Assembly (NCBI GenBank): GCA_900491605.1
Contig: UESW01004374.1
Span: 838,469 to 902,468 of the forward strand
Length of the DNA: 64,000 nucleotides
DNA from: Calamus simplicifolius
Taxonomy: Eukaryota; Streptophyta; Magnoliopsida; Arecales; Arecaceae
Reading direction: 5' to 3'
The notes below the pieces were generated by a model that was given only the letters and a program-made list of their open reading frames with translations, did not search any database and was not told where the DNA came from. The translations under genes were made by a program, and so were the position numbers. Positions 11,054 through 21,994 of the stretch are shown here, one piece after another; position 1 is the first letter of the stretch, and each line of letters begins with the position of its first letter.

Positions 11054-11785
11054 AAGAAAGATCTAAGAAAGATTTGTTTTAGTAGAAAAATAATCCTTAT
11101 AAATATTAATAGTAGAATCCTCTACTCTCCTTCACCATTAGATATAGGCTAATGATCTAACCACAAAAATATTTATATATGATTTCTTATTTATTTCTCT
11201 CTTTTTTCTTGTCTTAGGTGTCTGCGATCCTAACAAGTGATATCAAAACTCTCTCTATACACCTTTTGTCGTAATATATATTTTTAGTAAATATATAAAT
11301 TATAATTTATTAATTAGTTAATTAAAATATAAAAAATAAATATCTATAAATTAATATATGTTATAATAATTATTTTTATATAAATAATAAGATAATTAAT
11401 AGTACCATGCATAGTTTTTTATCATTTTTTAATCATTGAAAATATTTTTTAATTTAATTATTTATTGAAGATTCGGATAGCGAAACGTCGGGTTCAAATC
11501 TAGCTGGCAAAGGATCTGTACGTAGCACCGTTTGGTCTGAGCCTCTCGACATTGGCGTTCAAAGTCAGCAAACACGCCGCAAATTTTTTTTTTTTATTTT
11601 TTAAACGATTAACCGTGATGTGACATCGCACAGGTACACGTCAACACTTTTCATAAAATATATTATAGAAAATTAGATAGACATTGAGGCGACCTCTTCC
11701 TTGTTGAAGAAGATTGCGGCGATCTAATTCCTCAGTTATTTTATTTTATTCGCAGGCATCCATCTGCGATTATTCAAATTCAAAT
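11054..11785. other. AT-rich intergenic, LTR-like tail
   Basis: 11060-11290 resembles the LTR end at 9480-9760 (shared GAAAAATAATCCTTATAA and a decayed GTGATATCAAAACTC primer-site-like word). 11290-11785 is AT-rich 3' flank of the P450 with nothing else recognised. Confidence 0.35.
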
Positions 11786-13706
11786 TCAAAGGCCTGCAAG
11801 GACCTCCATCATGCTCTGACGCGGCCGACACATAGCCACCAGCGGAACGACCTTCGAAAACGTTAGCCCGCCCTCTCCCTTCATGTCCACCTTCTCTCCT
11901 GCCACCGTTTCCCACTCAAAACATTGGATCATGGTCCCCAATACGAGCCCTATCATCCTCGTTGCAAGCCCTTCCCCTGGACACTTCCTCCTCCCCATCC
12001 CAAACGGAAGTATCGTTCCACCCCCCACCCTACCATCCAAGAATCTCTCCGGCATAAACTTGGTGGGCTCCGCCCATATGTTTGGATCTCGGTGAATGGC
12101 CCATGCATTGACCAATAGCATCGTGCCACGTGGGATGTCGTAGCCTCCGATAACGCAGTCTTCCCGTGACTCGTGAGGGACTAGAAGTGGGGCAATCGGG
12201 CGCAATCTAAGCGTTTCATTGATGATTCCATTAAGATAAGGAAGCTTGGGAAGATCATCTTCTTCTAGCAAGCGCTTATCCGTTACACACCCATCAATCT
12301 CCAGTCTGGCCTTATGCAGTGCCTCCGGATGGTTGAGCAGTAGCGACATCGCCCACTCCATTGTCTGTGTCGATGTGTCGACCCCTGCAACGAATAAGGT
12401 CTTCACGTAGACGCAAGGTCAGAGTTCAGCGGACAACGGTTCTAGAATTTATAAGAAAAAGCTATATATAGAGAGAGGACCAAACTTTTATAGAAAAATA
12501 AGGAGATCGAAGATGAGCTATCCATAGTCCTTGCTACGAAAATTAATTGTACCTATTTTACTTTTTAAAGTCAAATTAATATATGTTCTGGATCATTAAT
12601 TTGTTTTCCTTCATCAAGATATCCAAGATCCCAGCGAAGCATATATACCTTATCTTCTTCACATAAAAAATGAAAGCTCAAATGATGGTTGCATGTACAC
12701 AGTACTCTTAATTTGAAACCGTGATATATAAACAACATTCTTATTAGAAGGATAAAATGGATAAGTAAGGAAGGTATAGCAAGCTTACCATGATGGAGGC
12801 CTTGATGAGCTGGTCGGTGTAATACTTGGGATCTTCCCGTTGAAGAGATAACATAACGCTGATGAGAGTTTTCCTATTACTTCTCTCTTCACCTTCACCA
12901 CCACCTCTTCTCCGGTGCTCGTCAATAAGTCCTTGCAGGATCTCCTCTCTCCACTTATCGAATGCATCCATCCTACGGTTCACCCCCTGGAAGTCTATCA
13001 CCCTCAATATCGGAAGGAAGTCGGAGATATTCGACGCCCCAGCCAATGTCAGTGCCTGCTCCACCATCTTCATAAACCGCGCCGACTCCTCGGAGCTTGC
13101 TTTATCCTCCTTATGATACTTTTTCCCAGTGATAGTCCTCATTATCACGTTCAGCGACAGCCCGAACAGCCTCGGCTTGAGCTCCACCCTCGCAAATTCC
13201 CTTTCCCTTCCAACCGATTGACGGAACACCCAGCTCGTCAAAGCTCGGACTTCCTCGTCTCGGATGTCCGATATAGATTGGAGGCGGATGGAGGAGAAGA
13301 GCTCAACGGTAAAGATGCGGCGGAGGTTGCGCCAGAGGGGACCGTAGGGGGCGGAGGGGAGAGTGATATAGTTATAGGAGAGGCAGCGGTCTGAGGGCAG
13401 CTGAGGGCGATTGGCGAGGACGATGTCATTCTTCGTGAAGCACTCCTCGGCAAGGGAGGCGGAGGAGACGACGAGGACCGGGCGGGAACCGAAGCGGAGG
13501 AGGAAGGCGGGGCCATAGCGGTCGGAGAGGGCGGCAAGGGTGCGGTGGAGGGGCTTCTTGAAGAGGTGGAGGTGGCCAATGATTGGAATAGAGGGAGGAC
13601 TTGGAGGTGATAGATTCTTCTTTGTAGAACGGGTGGAGAAGAGGAAGACTTTGATGAGGAGAAGGAAGGTAAGGGTGAGGGCGAGGCAGGGAAGGATGGG
13701 CTCCAT
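11786..13706 (-). CDS. Cytochrome P450, CYP81-like, two exons
   Basis: The only intact-looking host gene. Exon 1 is 13706-12789 (306 codons) and exon 2 is 12400-11786, giving 510 residues, normal for plant P450s. The intron (12788-12401) has a GT donor in ATG^GTAAGC and an AG acceptor in GTGAAG^ACC; it is phase 0 and gives IKASIM-TLFVAG. Visible: N-terminal membrane anchor (about residues 5-25), the proline hinge PPSPPSIPIIGH, I-helix AGVDTST, ExxR as ETLR, PERF, and the haem loop FGMGRRKCPGEG with the Cys ligand. Such enzymes sit on the ER membrane and hydroxylate small molecules using a P450 reductase. CYP81 is my reading of overall resemblance (for example PLWRNLRRIFTVE and MEWAMSLLLNHPE); the substrate cannot be told. 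The GC-rich exon 1 differs from the AT-rich surroundings. No disabling change seen. Confidence 0.9.
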
Positions 13707-13749
13707 GACTACAGGTGTGGGATGGAGGGCGAGAAGAGTACCCAGGGGA

Positions 13750-13764
13750 TGTAATATTTATGGT
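13750..13764 (-). promoter_or_regulatory. Possible TATA box of the P450
   Basis: On the minus strand ATAAATATTA lies about 45-55 bp upstream of the P450 start codon. It is the only good TATA-like word close by, but it would leave a very short 5' UTR, so this is tentative. Confidence 0.3.
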
Positions 13765-14116
13765 CGAACTTAGTGTGCAATTTGCTCGGCATCATTAGAA
13801 AGGTAACCATCAGCGAAGTCAGGTCGATTGCGACAAAAAAAAAAAAGATGGGGAAAAAAAAATCAAATTTAATTTACATAGCAAACTGCAGCTAAGTCTG
13901 TTCCTATGATTTTGTATTAAAAATTAAATTAAATTATAATTTTAACCCTTAAATTAAAATGTATGTGTTATTTTGATTCCTAAATTTTAAAAAATTATCG
14001 AGGTGATCCTGTATTTTTTTTATTTTTTTTATTTTTAAAGTGTTATAAGTTGTAAGTTTGAGAATTAAAACTGTAATTTAATTTAAAAATTATATGTTCA
14101 ACGCTAAGAATAAGTG

Positions 14117-14335
14117 GATAGAAGTCAGACCGACTGCCCACGCGTCCAAGAAGCCTATTTAGTACACCCACGTAAAGGACAAAACTATATACAAAATAGG
14201 AGGGTAGAGGGTAGATGGTTACACCCACGTGACTGACAAAACTATATAGAAAATAGGAGGGTAGATGGCAGAAGCCTATTTAGTACACCCACGTGACTTG
14301 ACAAAACTACGTCGAAGAGTGGATGGCAGGCTTGA
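14117..14335. repeat. Short tandem repeats with CACGTG cores upstream of P450
   Basis: Three diverged copies of a block reading like ACACCCACGTGACTGACAAA followed by ACTATATAGAAAATAGGAGG and GTAGATGG, some preceded by GAAGCCTATTTAGT. Two copies contain CCCACGTGACT, a G-box core; another reads CCCACGTAAAG. They sit about 410-630 bp upstream of the minus-strand P450. Confidence 0.6.
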
Positions 14336-14373
14336 CGAGTTAAGGTCGTTGACGAAAGTAAGTCAAGCAGGCC

Positions 14374-14375
<2 letters not shown>

Positions 14376-14412
<37 letters not shown>
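14376..14412. repeat. (TA)n microsatellite
   Basis: About 18 uninterrupted TA units. Confidence 0.95.
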
Positions 14413-14414
<2 letters not shown>

Positions 14415-15096
14415 AAATAAAAGTTTAATTCATTTACAAAATTTAAATCAACGACCAGCTCATGAAATTAGTGTCTCTTTTCTCTGAATCTAAATCTGAG
14501 ATTATTACGTGGTCTCTCAACTTTAGTGAAACCGAACGAAACCAAAAACCTAGCAGAAGGTTTAGGCTTTACTCAAAAAAAAAAAGTGTCTCATTATATT
14601 AGGTTTACCTAATCCAAATCTAGTTATAGATATCTCATATTGTATTGGAATATAGCTAGAAAAGCATTTGTATGGCAACCTAGATGGTTGTTCAATCATT
14701 CTTACAAACATTTTTATGCATATGCATTGGAAAGATTATTATTTTAAGCTAGGAAAAAGATGTTTTAGCTCAGCCCATAAAGACTAAGCTTACTAGGCTA
14801 CTGATAGAGGCAGCCTTGGTCAATGTTGGCTTGAGCCCAGATAAGGCTGGCATATTCCTCTTTTCTGCTTTTATTTTGCTCTATGCTCCAACTTATCTTT
14901 CCCGAGCTTATTGAGTTGTGTTCTTTGTTTGCAAGCAGGCTTAATGGACTTGGTTGTACTTCAAAGAATAATTTATAAGATTAAGAGAGTGGTGTCAAGG
15001 ATCCAAAATATGATGTTACTCCAAACAAGCCTTGGTCTAAATTCAAAACATACCCCCGAGTCATGTTGCAAACAATGGTCAAGTTAGGCATATGAT
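14413..15096. other. Intergenic, nothing recognised
   Basis: Mixed AT-rich sequence between the microsatellite and the terminus of CACTA element H. I see no conserved coding block. Confidence 0.4.
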
Positions 15097-15119
15097 CACT
15101 ACAGTAAATTTAAGGAATA

Positions 15120-15560
15120 ATAACGCTATTAAAGTTATTTTTTGACGCTTTTTTAACGTCGAGATATGGCCTTTCGATGCCTTTTAAAGTGTTGTTAGGA
15201 TGGGGGTGGCGAAGAAATTTGCCGATGCTTTATGAAAGCGTCGGTAAAAAGTAACTATGCCGATGCTTTTTATAGCGTCGATAAAAAGTAACTATGCCGA
15301 CACTTTTTATAGCGTCGGTAAATTTCTTGGTGACGCTTTTTAAATTTCATGGTGACGCTTTAAAAAGCATCGGTTTATTAATTAGCATACGCTTTAAAAA
15401 GCGTTAGACAAAAAGCGTCGGTAAATTTCGTGGTGACACTTTAAAAAGCGTCGGGTTTATTAATTAGCCGACGCTTTAAAAAGCGTTGGGTTTATTAACT
15501 TGCGATTATGTAATGTGCCGACCCTTACAATAGCGTCAACATCTCAACGATAATTTTTTA
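15120..15560 (-). repeat. CACTA H subterminal repeats
   Basis: Many direct and inverted copies of GCCGACGCTTTTTA / AAAAAGCGTCGG in about 440 bp next to the CACTA terminus. Confidence 0.78.
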
Positions 15561-15839
15561 AAAAAATTAAAATTACAAACATTTAAATTAAACATGTATA
15601 TTAAACTAAAATTAATGCAATTAATAATCACATTGCTTACATTAAATTTATTATATTAAACTACAATGCAATCATAACAAACATAAAATCATATTGCATA
15701 CATTCTTAAAATCCAAATTAAAATTTTAAATATGAATTTCATTAGAATCAATTAAGAGAACATAATTTAAAAGTTTAACAAAATTTTAAAATACATAAAA
15801 TGGAAGATCTAAAATAAAAGTAGGCAAAGTCAATGATCT

Positions 15840-16560
15840 GTAAGAGAAGATCGTCACCCTATCTGCTCCGATCTGAGGCTCCAGGAGCCTATAAGACTAA
15901 TTAAAAAAGTTTAATTTGCTTAACTGTCAATTACAATATATTAGATAAATAATTGATATAATATAAGAATATATATTTAATAATATATATATTTACTTGG
16001 TGTGGAACAAACATGTGTACGATATATGTAAGCCGCTCAATGTGCTCTCTCATAGAATCCATCGCTGCTCTATCGGCGGCACTCCTCCGTTGCATTTCCT
16101 CCATCGCTGCTATATCGTCGGCACTCCTTTGTCGCATCTTCTCAATCTCATGCTCAAGTCTGCGAACACCATCTACAGCATCTGCAGCATCACGTTCATG
16201 TCTAGTCATCTCAGATAACTGAGTGGGGGTGACTCTAACTCCATAACCTCTCACTCGACCATAGTGCTTCGGTCCCATCAGCTCCGTAAATACCTCGGCC
16301 TCAATGCGACTACTCTGTGTAGATGCTGTAAAGTCATCGACATGCTCAACAATAAGAGCTGTAGCTTTTTTCTGTATTAATTTAAAAAAATTAGCTAGAT
16401 CTTACTGAATAACAAAATCAAATTAAAATTGTTGCATGAAATAAATTATAATAAATAATTACATATAAGTTCCTTGACTCATCTCTGACAAAAGTGCCAT
16501 CACGGTGAATATGAGTCATTCCCTAAAACTCTACCTTACCAGGTTTCCGTCCATGCTCAT
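15840..16560 (-). pseudogene. TnpA-like C-terminal fragment of CACTA H
   Basis: The minus-strand frame 16278-15931 encodes MGPKHYGRVRGYGVRVTPTQ, then a charged heptad-like stretch (RRLEHEIEKMRQRSADDIAA and repeats of it), typical of the end of plant CACTA TnpA/Transposase_24-like proteins. Upstream pieces at about 16375-16280 (EHVDDFTASTQSSRIEAEVF) and 16560-16470 (MTHIHRDGTFVRDESRNLY, the usual RDGTFV exon) extend it. A stop precedes GMTHIHRD, and the N-terminal half is not seen, so I call it a fragment. Confidence 0.65.
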
Positions 16561-18890
16561 CCATCTACAAGAAATATTACATTTTTGTAAAACTGAATTT
16601 GATATTGATCAAGCTAGTTGCATGCAAAATTTTTTTACATAATCCATGTGCAGAAATGAAGCAGGTTAAATGTATAATCACTTAAATAAACTATACATAT
16701 AATTCCATAATTCAAATGCCATAAAGAAAAGATAACAATGGAGGAAAGAGAGGAGATTCAGAGGAAGGAAGAAAATGCTGATTTTTTTTTTATTCTGCAG
16801 AAAGAATTGCATGAAAGCAGTAATTAATTATAACAAGCCACGGATCAAATATAAATGAGAGTCAATCAAAGGGGAAAACTTCAATTGCCACAAGACATAC
16901 ATAATTTGTCAATACCAAAAATCTATTTCTATATTATTTTAATATAACTGCAAAAGGTTTGGTAGAGATAAGTTTTATGAAACCAAGATCCATTCACAGA
17001 GTTTTAATACAGTTATAACCTTAGAAGGGAAAGGTAATGGAACTTGACCTATTTCTCTAGCGATCAGCAGCTCCCAGTATGAGTGCAAGCTTGCTTGATG
17101 CTTGGTTGTTTTCTAACACAGTATCCAAAGCAAGCAATGCGTCCCACATTAGCCGAAGACAAAGCGCAAAGAAAATTTTGAAGCACTGTTACCAATGACC
17201 TGGTGTGTCAGTGGTCCCAAGTACAAGCTCGCCATAATTTTAGATCTCCAAAGCGACGGAGACCCACGCGGAACATGCGGGATGACTCAAAAAACAGAAG
17301 GATGGCTGCTGCCTAACAAGTGATCGACCAAAGTCATTTTTAAGTCTGGACCACACCTAAGTCAGTTGGCCATAAATCCCCTCCAATCGCTCCAACTTCC
17401 TTCTTATGGAAAGTACAGAGCACTACTTTCTCTGAACTATGATGTCAAGTATTCTCATAAAAAAGGCCATATGTAGAAGATTAGATATGTGACATCCAAG
17501 TGTTCTTTTCAGTTAAAGTTTCTAATTCAGAATATTGAATTGATGTCATGCATTGCAGTTTCCACATATTTGTTGTTACTAGACAAAGTCACAGCCGTCT
17601 GAAGAATGTGGTCTAGCTCTTATCTCTCATTTTCGACCCCATCGCTGGTAGAAGCTTAGTTGTGTCTTCAGAGCTGCCACGGAGTCCTCCTTTGTGGCAG
17701 CATGGCGCATTCCTTTGTCCTTGTCACTATGGCTAGGTCTTAGGTGTCATTGAAACTTGCCAAGAACGTGCCAATTACATTGATGGCCCAACTTTGTATT
17801 CTCCAAACTCTTTATGCAAATATTTATAATTAATATATATAATAAAGTGGGAAGCATCAAGCATGCCTCTCGATTTTAGTCAAAAAATAAAAAACACTTG
17901 CTCGAATTTATGACTAAGATAAGGTGACTGGAGCCGTTTTTGCCTACTGAAGTATTTGGCAACATGGAATGAAAGAAAATGGATGTAGGCATTGAAATCT
18001 AGCTTTTAAACCAATTTCACTAATCTGAAAATGCAATAGTATGATTATAAATATCATTGCCACAAATCCATGTGCCACAAATCCATGTGCAACCAAGAAA
18101 TCAGTATCTTCACAAAAATGCATCTGTCACAGTAAAACTACATTGCAATCCATTATGCATTCTTTCATATTTCACTAGAGATCTTATTGTTCATCCTGAA
18201 CCATAAGACTAATTAGCAATTATATTATATAGATTACGTGTAGAGTCAAACAACAAAGAAAAGAAGAGGACAAATCAAGCATAATTAAATGACTCATACA
18301 ATCAGATTTGACATAGAACGAGTGTAAGTACTAAGCTAATAAAAAAGAATCATGTGTGTTCATACATCATGAATCCTAAAGTTTAAAGTTACTGAAACAA
18401 AGAAACTAGGTTCTAGAGCCATTATATCTATTGACAACTTTGTTAGGTCCTCAAGCTAGGGCTATTAATTCAGCTGACAAACTTCTCTCCATCATCGTTG
18501 ATACCTAAAAAATAAAAAGGAATGTTAACAGGTTATTTGATGCTAAATCTATCTATATATTATCTAAGTATATGTCAAACCTGTTTTGAAAGCCATGTAG
18601 GAAATAACTCGACTAACCATCACGGTTCAATCCTTGGATTAGGTCGAGTACCATGATTAGCTTGTCATTGAGACATTAAAAATTCGCTGCATAAAATTTA
18701 CTTTATTTATTTAGAACAAAAAATAAGATATGATATTTAAATGTGAAATGCAATAAATCATACTGACCTACGATAGTCAGATATTATTTCACTATAAAGT
18801 AACACATAACGATGTGCTTCTGCCATTGATTTATGATCCAATATAATAGTTTCAGTTTTTCCCAAAACTCTACCTGTAGTTGAAAACTTA
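16561..18890. other. Long non-coding stretch inside CACTA H
   Basis: About 2.3 kb between the two transposase genes, much longer than in elements A, B or E. Segments near 17040-17400 and 17580-17790 have higher GC and could be captured host sequence or an intron, but I recognise no protein in them. Confidence 0.4.
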
Positions 18891-21356
18891 TACAATTATG
18901 CATTATGTACGAAATCACTATACCGTTGAGGTCTATTAAATGTTGTCTCTACACCTTGAAGATATCTTGAAAAAAATATCAAACACTCTTCAGCAATATA
19001 TCCTTCTGCAATTGAACCCTCTGGATAGGCTCTGTTTCGTACATAATCTTTCAATCGCACAAGGTACCTACAACATAAATTAATTTTTAAATATAGCATA
19101 ATTATGATGCTACTTTTATTAAAAATTATAGTGTATCGATCAGTAGGATACATCAGCCTCTATAGCATACCTCTCAATAGGATACATCCATCTATAATAT
19201 ACCGGTCCACCAAGCTTGACTTCCGAAGCTAAGTGAATGAGTAAATGTATCATAATAGTAAAAAATCCAGGAGGAAAAATCTTTTTCATCTGATAAAGTG
19301 TAATAATAACATTAGACTCCAACTGATCAAGCTCTCCAGGATCAATAACTTTTGAACATAATGCCTTAAAGAATGATGATAGCCGAATTATAACTGCAAT
19401 AACTTGTTTAGGCACTGATGATCTTGAAGCTATTGGCAAGATATTTTGCATCAATATGTGACCATCATGACTTTTGAGATTAAAAATTTTTATATCTTTA
19501 AGATGCACACACCTTGAATTGTTTGATGCATATCCATCAGGTACTTTAATATTTTTCAATACTGTAAGAAAATAATTTTTTTCTTAAGGAGACATTGTAT
19601 AAGATGCAGGAGGCAAATAAGTTCTATCATTAGCAAGCATAATGGGATGAAGCTCCGGTCGGATACCTAATTCTTTTAAATCCAATCGTGCCTTCATGTT
19701 ATCTTTGGTCTTTCCATCAAGATTCAACAATGTTCCAAGTAGATAATCACAAACATTCTTCTCTATGTGCATGACATCAAGATTATACCGAATAAGATTA
19801 TGTTCCCAATAAGGTAAGTCAAAGAAGATACTTCTTTTCTTCCATAAATGCTTGCTAGGCTGATTTGTACATGTTATATGTACATCTTTCTCATTTTTTT
19901 TTCAAAAAAATTATCTGAATTTTCAAATACCTGTGCATCCATATTACTAATAATCACTTCTTCTGACAATCTTTCTTCATCATTCCTTCCTCTTTTTTTA
20001 GAAGACTTTGAGAATTTACCATATATGTAATTGATGGAATCCATTTGTATACGAACATTAGTTCCAGAAGGTAGAATTGGAGCACATCCCAATTCTATGG
20101 TACCATCAAATAAATCTTTCTGAAAACAAAATGGATGATTTGGTTCTAACCATCGACGATGACCCATATAACAAAATTTTTCTCCATGTTTTAACCAAAT
20201 TGAATGTGTCGAATCTGCACAACAAGGACAAGCAACCCTTCCCTTTGTACTCCAGCCAGATAAATTGGCATATGCTGAAAAATTATTAATAGTCCACAAC
20301 AAAGCTGCCCGTAGTTTAAATGTTTCAACATTTGCAGCATCAATTGCATCGACACCTTCCCATAACTGTTTTAATTCCTCTATTAAAGGTTGTAGAAAAA
20401 TATCAATATCATTTCCTGGACCCTTATCACCTGGAATAACCATTGACAAGATAAGTGAGGATTGTTTCATGCACAACCATGGTGGTAAATTGTATGGTAT
20501 TAGAACAACTGGCCAAGTGCTATATGTAGAATTTAGAGTCCGAAAAGGATTGAAGCCATTTGAAGCTAAACCCATCCGAACATTACGAATATCAGAGGCA
20601 AAATCAGAATGCCTAGTATCAAATGCTTTCCATGCTAGACTATCTGCTAGATGTCTCAACATTCCATCCTTCGTACGGCCTTCATCATGCCATCTCATTA
20701 ATGAAGCTGTTTTCGATGATGAATATAGCCTTTTCAATCGAGGAATAAAAGGAAAGTAATGCAATACCTTCGCTGGTTTTTTTGTTTTGTTCATTACATC
20801 ATCCCCATCCTCTTCATGAGTTGTCCATCGTGAAGATCCACAAACATTACATGACTCTCGATCAGCATTTCCACCATGATATAACATACAGTCTTTCGGA
20901 CAACTATAGATCTTTTGATATCCAAGATCCAATTTGTTAACAACTTTCTTTGCTTCATAATAAGAGGATGGTAAACAAGAGCCTTCTGGAAATGCATCCT
21001 TTAGTAATTTGAGGAGCATGATGAAACTCTTTCCGGACCATCCATTCATATATTTTTTATGAAATAAATGTATAAGAAAAGAGATCTTAGAAAATTTCAA
21101 ACAACCCAGATATAATAGTTCATCTGCATCTTTAATTAAATTATGATACCCAGCTGACTCGGTAGCTAATGATTGCATTTGCTCCTCAACAAATGTTTGT
21201 TCCATAAATGTAGAACCATCACATATTCCATCTATTTTATGTATATTAGTTAAACCTCCAAAGTTTTAAACACCATGTCGAAAAGCATCTGTGATCAAAC
21301 ATGTCATATCATCTCCTACAAGGTTATCTTGCATATTACCAGATCCAAGATCAGAC

Positions 21357-21937
21357 TGTTGGGTGCTCCCTCCAAGTGGGAAGGGAACCGGCCCATGATA
21401 ACAAACTGCATCACAGTTTGTTACGGAGCTATTTTCAAAAAGGGAAAAGAAACTCGAAAATAAAGTAGGGGGAGAGAGATCCGTATGTGGCAGATACGAG
21501 TGAAGAAAAATCCCAAATTTGGGGGGAGAGAACTGTGTGCGGCCTGAGAGAGATCCAGAGAAGCCCATGCTTGGGAGAAATCCTGTGCAACCTCAGGAGG
21601 TCGATACGGACGAGTCTAAGAGCAGATTTGGGGGCACGGAAGAGCAACCACACGTTGGTGAGATCCTTCTTGTACCCACATCAATTAGGAGAAAAGTTGT
21701 AATCTTTTATTAAGATTAGTGAAGTGCTCTTGGAATTTATCCCATAATTTTTCCCTTTCATATTGGAGGGGTTTTTCACGTAAATTTGGTATTTTTATGT
21801 GGTGTTTATTTTTATTCCGCATATTCTGTGATTGTGGTACATCGGTATATTTTTCTGTGATTGTGCACGCATAGTTTTTTCATTAAAACACGTTCCGCAT
21901 ATTTGTTCTGAGGGTGATTGAGGGTGTATTCCCAACA
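21357..21937 (+). repeat. 5' LTR of copia element 2
   Basis: 581 bp, TGTTGGG...CCCAACA. Direct repeat of 25970-26551. Confidence 0.95.
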
Positions 21938-21941
21938 ATTG

Positions 21942-21953
21942 TGGTATCAGAGC
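21942..21953 (+). promoter_or_regulatory. Primer binding site, copia element 2
   Basis: TGGTATCAGAGC, the standard complement of the plant initiator tRNA-Met 3' end, four bases after the LTR. Confidence 0.93.
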
Positions 21954-21994
21954 CTGGTTGCAAGCCCAGAACAAATTATTTGAGCGTGCGACAG

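Noticed and set aside
11490..11515. GGTTCAAATC word resembling a tRNA B box
   Set aside because: No A box, acceptor stem or cloverleaf could be found around it.
12401..12406. Starting P450 exon 2 at the GTG (12406), which would need an intron ending in AC
   Set aside because: An AG acceptor at GTGAAG^ACC six bases on gives a canonical intron and better I-helix spacing.
12862..13773. Open frames on the plus strand and in other frames over the P450 exons
   Set aside because: Antisense shadows of a GC-rich exon; the minus-strand P450 explains the sequence fully.
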